64,000 nucleotides of DNA from Actinomyces israelii DSM 43320. Lineage in GTDB: Bacteria; Actinomycetota; Actinomycetes; Actinomycetales; Actinomycetaceae. Both the position numbers and the translations under genes were made by a program. The stretch is taken from assembly GCF_000711965.1 (NCBI RefSeq), contig NZ_KL544003.1:51967-115966 (forward strand), written 5' to 3'. Below are positions 53,634 to 61,702 of this stretch, in pieces (within the stretch, counting starts at the first letter, position 1; each line of letters opens with the position of its first letter). The notes under the pieces are model-generated. The model was not told the origin of the DNA, ran no database searches, and saw nothing but the letters and a program-made list of their open reading frames with translations.

Positions 53634-54872
53634 TCAGGCCCGGAGCGCGCCGACCGCCCCGGCCAGGCGCCGGGCGATCTGGACGGCGATGCCCCGGCCC
53701 GTGGCCAGGTTGAGGCGGCAGAAGCGCTCGTACCCCCGCCCGAAGGCGGCGCCCGGACTCATGGCGACGCCCGGCTCCCGGCGGAAGAACCGCGCCGGCG
53801 CCTCCCCCTCCAGATCCAGGCCCGAGCAGTCCAGCCAGCCCAGGTAGGTGCCCGTGGGCGCGGTCAGCTCCACCCCCTCGACGCCCGACAGCGCCTCGGC
53901 CACCAGCTCGGCATTGCCCCGGACGTAGTCGCGGACCGCCCGGTTCCAGGCCATGCCCCCGGGCGTCAGGGCGGCGACGGCCGCCCGCGCCCCCAGGGCC
54001 GCCGCCTCGTCGGCCAGGTGCGCGCTGAGGGCGGATGCCTCCCACGCCGCCCTGGCGCCGCCGGAGGCGATGAGCTGGGCGCACATGAGACCCGGGATGT
54101 TCCAGCCCTTGGACACGGCGGTCGCCGTGAAGGTCAGGTCGGCCTCGGCCGCCGGCCGCGAGGCGTAGGGCGTGTGGGCCGCCGCGGGATCCAGGACGAG
54201 CGGGGAGTGGATCTCGTCGGCGAAGACCGGCACCCGGTAGCGGGACGACAGCGCCGCCACGGCGTCGAGCTCGGCCGGGGGCAGGACCCGCCCCACCGGG
54301 TTCCACGGGTTGCACAGCACCAGCAGGCCCGCGCCGCCGGCCATGGCCGCCTCGATGCGGCCCAGGTCGAGCTCCCAGACAGGGCGCCCCGCGGCGTCGC
54401 GCCCGCGGCGCGCCGGGACCTGGACGCACTCGCGGCCGTGGCGGCCCGGGATCGACAGGAACGGCATGTAGGCCGGAGTCGGGACGATCACCGCGGACCC
54501 CGGCCGGGTATGGTGCTCGACGACGGCCCCCAGCGCCGAGAGGACGTTGGGCAGCAGGCTCACGTCCTCCACCGGCACCCGCCAGCCGAAGGCCTGCTCG
54601 TGGAAGGCGGCGACGGCCTCGCGGGCCGCCTCGCCCACGCCCGTCGGCATGTAGCCCAGGGTGCCGTCCTCGACGGCGCGGCGCAGGACCTCCGCCACGG
54701 CGGGCGCGGTGCCCAGGTCCATCTCGGCCACCCACGCCCCGATGACGTCGCCGTCGTACTGCGTCCACTTCAGCGAGCCGCGGCTGCGCATGACCTCGGG
54801 CGTCAGGGCGTCGAAGGCGCGGACGAGGTCGTCGTGCGGGGCGGCGGAGGCGGTCGGGGCGGCGTCGGTCAT
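53634..54872 (-). CDS. MalY/PatB family PLP-dependent C-S lyase
   Basis: A 412-residue class I/II aminotransferase-fold enzyme, probably cystathionine beta-lyase-like. Motifs: KWTQYDGDVIGAWVAEMDL (N-terminal MalY signature), LLPNVLSALGAVVEHHT, LCNPWNPVGRVL, VFADEIHSPLVL and the PLP lysine in TAVSKGWNIPG. Leaderless start: TAGGCT 7 nt before ATG on the minus strand. Convergent with the FAH gene and divergent from the deacetylase gene. Confidence 0.92.
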   Translation of the reverse strand: MTDAAPTASAAPHDDLVRAFDALTPEVMRSRGSLKWTQYDGDVIGAWVAEMDLGTAPAVAEVLRRAVEDGTLGYMPTGVGEAAREAVAAFHEQAFGWRVPVEDVSLLPNVLSALGAVVEHHTRPGSAVIVPTPAYMPFLSIPGRHGRECVQVPARRGRDAAGRPVWELDLGRIEAAMAGGAGLLVLCNPWNPVGRVLPPAELDAVAALSSRYRVPVFADEIHSPLVLDPAAAHTPYASRPAAEADLTFTATAVSKGWNIPGLMCAQLIASGGARAAWEASALSAHLADEAAALGARAAVAALTPGGMAWNRAVRDYVRGNAELVAEALSGVEGVELTAPTGTYLGWLDCSGLDLEGEAPARFFRREPGVAMSPGAAFGRGYERFCRLNLATGRGIAVQIARRLAGAVGALRA

Positions 54873-54956
54873 GGGCGCCAGCCTATCCGGGCCGTGGAGC
54901 GCCGCCCGCCCGGAGGGAGCGGGGCCGCGGGCCCGGCCCCGCGGGTCGCGGTCCCG

Positions 54957-54971
54957 TTCGCCGAGATCGGT
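54957..54971. repeat. Interspersed 13-bp repeat, locus D
   Basis: A single inverted unit TTCGCCGAGATCGGT, followed by a degenerate CCGAGGAGTCCGAC. It lies in the 393-bp divergent gap between the C-S lyase and deacetylase genes. The rest of that gap holds the palindrome at 55128-55149 and promoter elements. Confidence 0.65.
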
Positions 54972-55127
54972 CCGAGGAGTCCGACGGGGTGCCCGCCGAG
55001 CGCCTGCTGGGCGGGACGATCACTTCTCCCGCCCCGGAGCCAGTCGGTCAGCCGGCGAGACGATCGGCTCCGGCCTGGCAGGCACGGCCGCCGGGCACTG
55101 CGGGCCGGAGCGCGCCGGAACGCCCAC

Positions 55128-55149
55128 GGCGTCAACCGCGGTTGACGCC
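55128..55149. promoter_or_regulatory. 22-bp perfect palindrome, candidate operator
   Basis: A perfect inverted repeat with core GTCAACCGCGGTTGAC (55131-55146) extended by three matching bases on each side. It lies 117 bp upstream of the deacetylase start and includes TTGACG, a good -35. A TAGGGT hexamer at 55183-55188 may be a -10 for the deacetylase operon, and CACCCG/CGGGTG arms flank 55193-55212. No gene product is assigned to bind it. Confidence 0.55.
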
Positions 55150-55265
55150 AGTTTGCTCCACGCTCCGTTGGAATCACTCATCTAGGGTATTCACCCGATG
55201 TCATGCGGGTGTGAGCCGCGTAACGTCATGGGTGTCCGCCACGTGACGACAAAGGAGTGATTCCC

Positions 55266-56114
55266 ATGGCCGGCACCATCTGCTTGACCTTCCACTTCGA
55301 CGCGGTGAGCCTCTACCCGGGCATGTTCGGGGTGACCTCGCCCTCGACGGCCTCCCGGGGCGAGTTCGGCGCACGCGTCGGCGTCCCGCGAATCCTCAAG
55401 GTTCTGCGCCGCGAGCGAGTCCGGGCGACCTTCTTCACCCCGGGTCTGACGGTCGACACCTTCCCCGAGGTCTGCAAGGAGATCCGCGGGGACGGGCACG
55501 AGTTCGCCCACCACGGGTACCGTCACGTCAGCCCCGTGCCGATGACCGAGGCGGAGGAGCGCGAGGAGCTTCTGCGCGGCATCGACGCGATGGAGCGCCA
55601 CCTCGACGGCTACCGGCCCTACGGCTACTGCTCGCCCGCCTCGGACCTGTCCCCGAACTCGATCCGCCTGCTCAGGGAGGAGGGCTTCGTCTACGACGCG
55701 ACCATGTGCGCCGACGACTTCACGCCCTACTGGTGCCGTGAGAACGACGAGCTGGGGGCCGACGGCTCCATCACGTTCGGCACCAGGGTCCCCCTTGTCG
55801 GCCTCCCCTTCTCCTGGACGCTCGACGACTTCCCGCAGATGGAGTTCGTCCTGGGCAGAGGACTGACCATCGAGGGCCTCAACGACCCCAGGAAGTGCGA
55901 GTCCATGTGGCTGGCCGACATGGACTTCATGGCCGAGGAGGTCGAGGACGGCGTCTACGTCATGTGCTTCCACCCGCAGGTCATCGGCCGCGGGGCGCGC
56001 ATCCGCGTGGTCGAGCGCATGATTCGCCGCGCCCGCGAGCACGGCTTCGCGTTCACGACCTGCCTCGAGGCCGCGCAGAACTGGAAGGCCAGGAACCCGT
56101 TCCAGGCCGCCTGA
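55266..56114 (+). CDS. Polysaccharide deacetylase-fold (CE4) hydrolase, PuuE/imidase-like
   Basis: A 282-residue NodB-fold protein. The first motif is LTFHFDAVSLYPG (D12), and the metal histidines lie in HEFAHHGYRH (H83, H87). The motif form FHFDA and the later LDDFPQMEF are closer to the PuuE-allantoinase/cyclic imidase/HpPgdA subgroup than to secreted chitin deacetylases. There is no signal peptide, so it should act in the cytoplasm, perhaps on a cyclic amide (inference). AAAGGAG lies 9 bp before ATG 55266. The next gene follows by 66 bp. Confidence 0.85.
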   Translation: MAGTICLTFHFDAVSLYPGMFGVTSPSTASRGEFGARVGVPRILKVLRRERVRATFFTPGLTVDTFPEVCKEIRGDGHEFAHHGYRHVSPVPMTEAEEREELLRGIDAMERHLDGYRPYGYCSPASDLSPNSIRLLREEGFVYDATMCADDFTPYWCRENDELGADGSITFGTRVPLVGLPFSWTLDDFPQMEFVLGRGLTIEGLNDPRKCESMWLADMDFMAEEVEDGVYVMCFHPQVIGRGARIRVVERMIRRAREHGFAFTTCLEAAQNWKARNPFQAA

Positions 56115-56180
56115 CCGACACGACCAGCCGTGCGGGGAGGCGGATCCGGTCCGCCTCCCCGCCATCCCCGAGGAGGAACC

Positions 56181-57290
56181 ATGGCGCTACCGCCCATCAT
56201 CACCGTGGACGAGGCCGACCCCTACCGGCGGGGCCGGGCCATCGGATACAAGGCCCGGGAGTGGATCGACCGTTCCCTCCGGCTCTACGGGCGCATCTTC
56301 GAGCACTACGCCAGCCTGGAGTGGCCGCGCGTCGTCAAGCACGCAGAGGCGTTCCGGCCCGTCATCGGCGGCTTCGACCCCGACATTCTCGCCGAGATCG
56401 ACGGCATCGCCGACGGCGCAGGCACCGGCCGAGACGACATCCTCGCCCTCAACGTCCGCTCCGAGATCATGTTCGGGCTCAAGGCCGCACCCGCGGCCGA
56501 GTGCACGTCCTTCTTCGCCGGGCCGCAGGCCGCCCGTGGGGGCAGGGTCCTGCTCGGGCAGAACTGGGACTGGAAGCCCGACTGCCTGAGCACCACCGTC
56601 CTCCTGGACGTCAGGCAGGGGCCGGACGCGCCCGCCTACATCACGATCGTCGAGGCGGGGCTCCTGGCGAAGACGGGACTCAGCTCCGCCGGCATCGGCC
56701 TGACCACGAACACCCTGATCTCCCCCTACGACAGGGGGGAGGCCGGGGTCCCCTACCACGTCCTGCTCCGCAGCATCCTGAGCTGCGCCGCCCTCGAGGA
56801 GGTCGAGGACCTTCTCGCCCGGGCGCGGCGCTCCGCGTCGGCGAACTACATGGTGGCCGACGCCGCCGGGCGCGGCCTGTCGATCGAGACCTGGCCGGGG
56901 TCGCCGGGCGGGGTCTCGCGCATCGATCCCGTCCGCGGCGTCATCGGGCACTCCAACTGCTTCGTCTGCGAGGTCCCCTTCGAGGACCTCGGGGCCGTCG
57001 AGATCCCCGACGGCCCCGAGCGCGTGCGAGTCCTGTCCGGGATGCTCCAGGAGGCCTCCGGCTCGTTGGACGTCGCCTCTCTGCACCGCATCTCCCAGAC
57101 CCATGGGCTCCTGCACCCCAACGGCATCTGCCGGCATCCGGACGAGAGTCAGGAGCCCATGGCCCGCCTGATGACGGTCGCCTCTGTGATCTACGACCTC
57201 AAGGACCTCACGGCGCACGTCTGCCTCGGCAACCCCTGCACCAACGATCTCGAGGTCTACCACCCGACCTTCGCCGGGGAGGCGCCGTGA
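56181..57290 (+). CDS. C45 family acyltransferase/amidohydrolase (Ntn hydrolase)
   Basis: A 369-residue protein of the acyl-CoA:6-aminopenicillanate acyltransferase (C45) family. The nucleophile is probably C108 in AAECTSFFA, freed by autocatalytic cleavage as in other Ntn hydrolases. LGQNWDWKP and GLTTNTLISPYDRGEAGVPY are further family blocks. These enzymes hydrolyse or form amide bonds of N-acyl compounds. No signal peptide. ATG 56181 follows GAGGAGGAA. Likely cotranscribed with the deacetylase gene. Confidence 0.88.
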   Translation: MALPPIITVDEADPYRRGRAIGYKAREWIDRSLRLYGRIFEHYASLEWPRVVKHAEAFRPVIGGFDPDILAEIDGIADGAGTGRDDILALNVRSEIMFGLKAAPAAECTSFFAGPQAARGGRVLLGQNWDWKPDCLSTTVLLDVRQGPDAPAYITIVEAGLLAKTGLSSAGIGLTTNTLISPYDRGEAGVPYHVLLRSILSCAALEEVEDLLARARRSASANYMVADAAGRGLSIETWPGSPGGVSRIDPVRGVIGHSNCFVCEVPFEDLGAVEIPDGPERVRVLSGMLQEASGSLDVASLHRISQTHGLLHPNGICRHPDESQEPMARLMTVASVIYDLKDLTAHVCLGNPCTNDLEVYHPTFAGEAP

Positions 57291-57481
57291 GCGCGCCTCG
57301 CGTCATCCCGCTCGCCGTCCGCGCGCCCTGCGGGCGCCGTCGCCCAGCCGGTCGATATGCTCGCTCCCGAGACGCTGCGGCCAGCGGGAGCCGACGTCGG
57401 CCCCGTGACGGCGCGGCGCTCGGGCGGATCGGCGGCGGCCCACGCGAACGGCTGCTTGAGGATCGACGAGGATGAAGGACG

Positions 57482-59320
57482 ATGGGCGTCGGCGCATCGG
57501 CTCCCTCCGGGGCGAGGGGAGGAGCGGGCCACCCGGAGCGGCGCGGCGAGGCCCTGGTCCGCGAGGACTCGTGCACGGTGCTCTGCGACCCTCATCGTCT
57601 TGTCCGTCCCGTTGTCGTGGACATCGCCCGCGCTGCGCTGAGGCTCGATCTCGGCCCGGTGAGCTTCATGTGCCGATGCGGGCCGTCGGGGGCGCTCGCG
57701 GTCCGAGTCGGCGAGGCCGACTGCGCTGAGGGGGTCAGGGAGCTGACGGTCCGCGACGCTCCGATCCCCTGGGGACTGACCCCGAGGCAGCTCGAGGTCC
57801 TCACGCTGCTGTCCTTCGGCCTGACGAACCAGGAGATCGGTGCCGGGCTCGGCATCCGCCTCAAGACGGTGGGCGCCCATGTCGAGGACCTCTTCACCCG
57901 GCTGGGCGTGACGAACCGGACTCTGGCCACCGTCGTGGCGGTCGAGCACGGCCTGCGGCTCATCGACGTCGTTCCGGGGGACGACGAGCTCCCCGGCCTC
58001 GACATCTGCCGGCTCAGGAGCCAGTGGGACCGGCAGCGGCGCGGGGCCGGGCCCGCCGGCGGGAGGGGGCGGGCCGTGTCCGGTCGGGGCGTCCCGCCCC
58101 CGACCCGTGAACGCCCCTGGGAGAGGACGCCTCTGCGCATCGGCTCGATCATTCCCCAGCAGCTGCCGGGGGAGGCCCTCGACATGCTCCAGGGCGCCGA
58201 GCTGGCCATCCGCAGCCGCAACGCCCGCGGAGGAGTGCACGGCACCCCGATCGAGCACCTGGTCGTCAGCTGCGACGTCTTCGACAGCGCCAGCATGACC
58301 GAGGCGCTTGCGAGGCTGCGGGGGATGGGGGTTGACGCCGTGCTGCTGGGCTACAACCTCGACTACCCCAATACCGAGAGGTTCCTCAGGGCCGCAGGGG
58401 AGACCGAGGTGCCCGTGATCCACGCGTCGACCTCCCGGCTGGCCATCGACAACGTCGCGGACAACCCGGGGCTGCTCGGGAACATCTTCCACATATGCGC
58501 GGGCGACGAGCTCTACGGGCCGGGGATCCTGAGCCTTCTCGACCACGTGGAGGCCGCTCACGGCGTCGGCCTGCGGGGACGGCGGCTCGCTCTCATCGAG
58601 CCGCCCCCGGGGATGGACGTCTTGGGGCCGTACACTGCCGACCGCCTGTGCGACAGGGGCATCGGCCTCCTCACCGTCGGGCGGGGGCAGTCCCTCTGCG
58701 ACGCCGCGGAGCGCTCCCACATCGTCGCGGAGCTTGACCGGCTCGATCCGGACATTGTGGTCTGCGCCTCCTTCCTCGACGAGCAGCTCCTGGTGGATGT
58801 GCTGACGTCGTTCACCGGTGAGGCGCGACGGCCTCTCGTGTTCTCCCTCTTCACGCCCTCGCTCGCCGGATTCGTCGAGGACAACGCCGCCCTGGTCGAG
58901 GGACTGGTCTGGTCGACTCAGACGGGGACCTACCACGATGCGCTCGGGCAGCGGTTCCGCAGGGAGATGATGTCCTCCTACGGGCGGTGGCCCGGCCACT
59001 CCCAGGCCGGGGTCCACTTCGACGCGGTGAGCATGCTCGTGCGCTCATGGCTCGACGCCGGGCACCCGCGCGACTACGCCGACGTGACCCGGCGGATGAG
59101 GGAGCACCCCTACCGCGGGGTCAACGGCAGCTACTGGCTGGCCGGAGCCGGTCAGTCCCCGCTGAGCTATCCCTACGAGAGCCTGGACGGGTCCCTGGCG
59201 CAGGCGCAGCTCATCTACCAGGTCCGCGGGGGCCGGAACGCGGTGATCCTCCCCGATGCGTACGCCGAGGCAGGCGTCAGCATCAAGGGGACTCGACTGG
59301 CGGGCCCCTCCGGGGCGTGA
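57482..59320 (+). CDS. LuxR-type HTH fused to periplasmic-binding-protein-like sensor domain
   Basis: A 612-residue protein. Residues 1-95 are unassigned; 97-160 form a LuxR-type HTH (WGLTPRQLEVLTLLSFGL, NQEIGAGLGIRLKTVGAHVE); 180-215 are a basic linker; 217-600 resemble a type I periplasmic binding protein of the amide/urea/branched-chain amino acid group (LRIGSIIPQQLPGEALDMLQ, VVCASFLDEQLLVDVL, GVNGSYWLAG). There is no signal peptide or membrane helix, so it should be a cytoplasmic one-component regulator. GAAGGA precedes ATG 57482. It follows the C45 gene by 191 bp. Confidence 0.82.
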   Translation: MGVGASAPSGARGGAGHPERRGEALVREDSCTVLCDPHRLVRPVVVDIARAALRLDLGPVSFMCRCGPSGALAVRVGEADCAEGVRELTVRDAPIPWGLTPRQLEVLTLLSFGLTNQEIGAGLGIRLKTVGAHVEDLFTRLGVTNRTLATVVAVEHGLRLIDVVPGDDELPGLDICRLRSQWDRQRRGAGPAGGRGRAVSGRGVPPPTRERPWERTPLRIGSIIPQQLPGEALDMLQGAELAIRSRNARGGVHGTPIEHLVVSCDVFDSASMTEALARLRGMGVDAVLLGYNLDYPNTERFLRAAGETEVPVIHASTSRLAIDNVADNPGLLGNIFHICAGDELYGPGILSLLDHVEAAHGVGLRGRRLALIEPPPGMDVLGPYTADRLCDRGIGLLTVGRGQSLCDAAERSHIVAELDRLDPDIVVCASFLDEQLLVDVLTSFTGEARRPLVFSLFTPSLAGFVEDNAALVEGLVWSTQTGTYHDALGQRFRREMMSSYGRWPGHSQAGVHFDAVSMLVRSWLDAGHPRDYADVTRRMREHPYRGVNGSYWLAGAGQSPLSYPYESLDGSLAQAQLIYQVRGGRNAVILPDAYAEAGVSIKGTRLAGPSGA

Positions 59321-59340
59321 GCCCCCGCCGGGCTCCGTGA

Positions 59341-59375
59341 ACCGATCTCGGCGCGGAAGTGAACCGATCTCGGTG
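59341..59375. repeat. Interspersed 13-bp/22-bp-spaced repeat, locus E
   Basis: ACCGATCTCGGCG (59341-59353) and ACCGATCTCGGTG (59363-59375), 22 bp apart, directly after the regulator stop codon and before gltX. Confidence 0.75.
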
Positions 59376-59450
59376 AAAGGGGCGGCGCCGCCCACCACGG
59401 CGGGGCGGGTCGCCGGAGCGGAGGGATCCTGCCGTTAGGCTTGCGCCACT

Positions 59451-61049
59451 ATGAGTGAGAACACCCCCTCCGCCGCAGCCACGGCGGCCGCCCCGCCCGC
59501 CCCCGGGTCCAGCCCGGTGCGCGTCCGCTTCTGCCCCTCGCCCACGGGCGCCCCGCACGTGGGCATGGTCCGCACCTGCCTGTTCAACTGGGCCTGGGCC
59601 CGCCACACCGGGGGCACCTTCGTCTTCCGCATCGAGGACACCGACGCGGCCCGCGACTCCGAGGAGTCCTTCGACGCCATTATCGACTCCCTGACCTGGC
59701 TCGGCCTGGACTGGGACGAGGGAGTCGGCAGGGGCGGACCCCACGAGCCCTACCGTCAGTCCCAGCGCATGGACCTGTACAGGCAGATCGCCTCCGAGCT
59801 GCTTCAGGCCGGCTACCTGTACGAGTCCTTCTCCACCCCCGAGGAGATCGAGGCCCGTCACCGGGCCAAGGGCGAGCCCCCCCGGCTCGGCTACGACGGG
59901 TACGACCGCCACCTCACCGACGAGCAGAGGGACGCCTTCCGCGCCGAGGGCCGCCGCCCCGTGCTGCGCATGCGCATGCCGGAGGAGGACATCGCCTTCA
60001 CCGACCTGGTGCGCGGCCCCATCACCTTCAGGGCCGGCAGCGTGCCCGACTACGTCGTCGTGCGCGCCGGCGGGGACCCGCTCTACACCCTGGTCAACCC
60101 CGTCGACGACGCCGCCATGGGCATCACCCACGTGCTGCGCGGGGAGGACCTGCTGTCCTCCACACCGCGCCAGATCGCCCTGTACCGCGCCCTGATCGCC
60201 ATCGGCCGCGCGCGGGCCGTGCCCGAGTTCGGCCACCTGCCCTACGTCATGGGGGAGGGCAACAAGAAGCTCTCCAAGCGCGACCCGCAGTCCAACCTCC
60301 TCATCCACCGCTACCGCGGCATGATCCCCGAGGGCCTGCTGAACTACCTGGCGCTGCTGGGCTGGTCCCTGAGCGCCGACCGGGACGTTTTCTCCGCCGC
60401 CGAGATGGTCGAGGCCTTCGACGTGACGCACGTCAACCCCAACCCGGCTCGATTCGATCCCCGCAAGTGCGAGGCCATCAACGCCGAGCAGGTGCGCGCG
60501 CTGGCAGAGGCCGACTTCCGTGACCGCCTGGTGCCCTACCTCGCCGACGCCCTCCCCGACCCCACCGGCCGGGCGCCCGCCGAGCCCCTGGTCTCGGCCG
60601 CCTCCTTCGAGGCGCTCACCGCCCGGGAGCAGGAGATCCTGTCCGCCGCCGCGCCCCTCATCCAGACCCGCATCCAGCTGCTGCGCGAGAGCCGGGACAT
60701 GCTCGGCTTCCTCTTCGTGGCCGACGACGACCTCGTCATCGACGACAGGGCCGTGCGCAGGCTCAAGGACTCGGCCGCCGACGTCCTGGAGGCGGGCATC
60801 GGGGCCCTGGAGGGGCTCGCCGAGGACCAGTGGAGGGCGGCCGGGCTGGAGGAGGTCCTGCGGGCCGCCATCGTCGAGGGCCGGGGAATGCCCGGCGGCG
60901 AGGGCATCAAGCCCCGCCTCGCCTTCGGTCCGCTGCGCGTGGCGATCACCGGGCGCCAGGTCTCCCCGCCCCTGTTCGAGTCCATGGAGATCCTGGGGGG
61001 CCCCGCCTCGCTGACGCGGCTGCGCGCCCTGCGGGACCAGCTGGGCTGA
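59451..61049 (+). CDS. gltX: Glutamyl-tRNA synthetase
   Basis: A 532-residue class I synthetase. [16 protein letters not shown] holds the HIGH-type motif (36-39), and KKLSKRD near 271-277 is the KMSKS motif. The first 22 residues are Ala/Pro-rich and extra. It lies just upstream of tRNA-Gln and two tRNA-Glu genes. A TAGGCT hexamer 9 nt before the ATG suggests a very short leader. Whether it is non-discriminating (also charging tRNA-Gln) cannot be judged here. Confidence 0.97.
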   Translation: MSENTPSAAATAAAPPAPGSSPVRVRFCPSPTGAPHVGMVRTCLFNWAWARHTGGTFVFRIEDTDAARDSEESFDAIIDSLTWLGLDWDEGVGRGGPHEPYRQSQRMDLYRQIASELLQAGYLYESFSTPEEIEARHRAKGEPPRLGYDGYDRHLTDEQRDAFRAEGRRPVLRMRMPEEDIAFTDLVRGPITFRAGSVPDYVVVRAGGDPLYTLVNPVDDAAMGITHVLRGEDLLSSTPRQIALYRALIAIGRARAVPEFGHLPYVMGEGNKKLSKRDPQSNLLIHRYRGMIPEGLLNYLALLGWSLSADRDVFSAAEMVEAFDVTHVNPNPARFDPRKCEAINAEQVRALAEADFRDRLVPYLADALPDPTGRAPAEPLVSAASFEALTAREQEILSAAAPLIQTRIQLLRESRDMLGFLFVADDDLVIDDRAVRRLKDSAADVLEAGIGALEGLAEDQWRAAGLEEVLRAAIVEGRGMPGGEGIKPRLAFGPLRVAITGRQVSPPLFESMEILGGPASLTRLRALRDQLG

Positions 61050-61160
61050 TCCGCCGGTGAGCGGCTCGACCGGGGCCGCCGCACTCGGGGCGGGGCGATC
61101 CGGCCGCTCGGCCGCCGAGACCGGCGAGCGCTGGTGTGGGCGCACTCACGCCGTCCGGGT

Positions 61161-61189
61161 TTGTCGGCGGGAGGGCCTGCGTGTAGATT
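61161..61189 (+). promoter_or_regulatory. Promoter of tRNA-Gln
   Basis: TTGTCG (61161-61166) and TAGATT (61184-61189) with an exact 17-bp spacer, about 46 bp upstream of the tRNA-Gln 5' end. One of the best consensus-like promoters in the window. Confidence 0.65.
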
Positions 61190-61235
61190 GTCTCCCGCTG
61201 CTCCGGGGCCCCGGCGTCTCGAAGCGCGCCAGCAC

Positions 61236-61307
61236 TGGGGTATGGTGTAATTGGCAACACAGGTGATTCTGGTTCATCCATTCTAGGTTCGAGTCCTGGT
61301 ACCCCAG
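61236..61307 (+). tRNA. tRNA-Gln(CUG)
   Basis: Acceptor TGGGGTA/TACCCCA, anticodon stem GGTGA/TCATC (one G-U) with loop TTCTGGT giving CUG, T-arm AGGTTCGAGTCCT. Discriminator G. CCA is not encoded. U1-A72 is typical of tRNA-Gln. Confidence 0.95.
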
Positions 61308-61390
61308 CGGAGAGCCGGACGGTTCGGTTCATCTCCCGGTCCGGGCTCGGCCGGCCGAGTGGTCTCTCCCATTACAAGTGCATACACCGC

Positions 61391-61463
61391 GCCCCGTTCG
61401 TCTAGCGGCCCAGGACACCGCCCTCTCACGGCGGCAGCACCGGTTCAAATCCGGTACGGGGTA
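61391..61463 (+). tRNA. tRNA-Glu(CUC), copy 1
   Basis: Acceptor GCCCCGT/ACGGGGT with a G-U at 1:72, anticodon stem CCGCC/GGCGG with loop CTCTCAC (CUC), T-arm CCGGTTCAAATCCGG. CCA not encoded. Confidence 0.95.
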
Positions 61464-61499
61464 CGAGTCAGGAAGATGCTTCGCATCCTCACTGATCGG

Positions 61500-61572
61500 G
61501 CCCCGTTCGTCTAGCGGCCCAGGACACCGCCCTCTCACGGCGGCAGCACCGGTTCAAATCCGGTACGGGGTA
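61500..61572 (+). tRNA. tRNA-Glu(CUC), copy 2
   Basis: Identical to copy 1 over 73 nt, 109 bp downstream, with a 36-bp unrelated spacer. A recent duplication or a gene-converted pair. Confidence 0.95.
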
Positions 61573-61702
61573 CTTATCGCTGCTCTCGCTTTCCGTGCCC
61601 GGCCGCTGCTGCGGTCGGGCACTCGTCGTCTGCGCCCGCCTGCCGCCGCACCCGCTCAGGGGGCGCACCGGGCTCCGGTTCCACTCATCTAGAATGCGTG
61701 GC

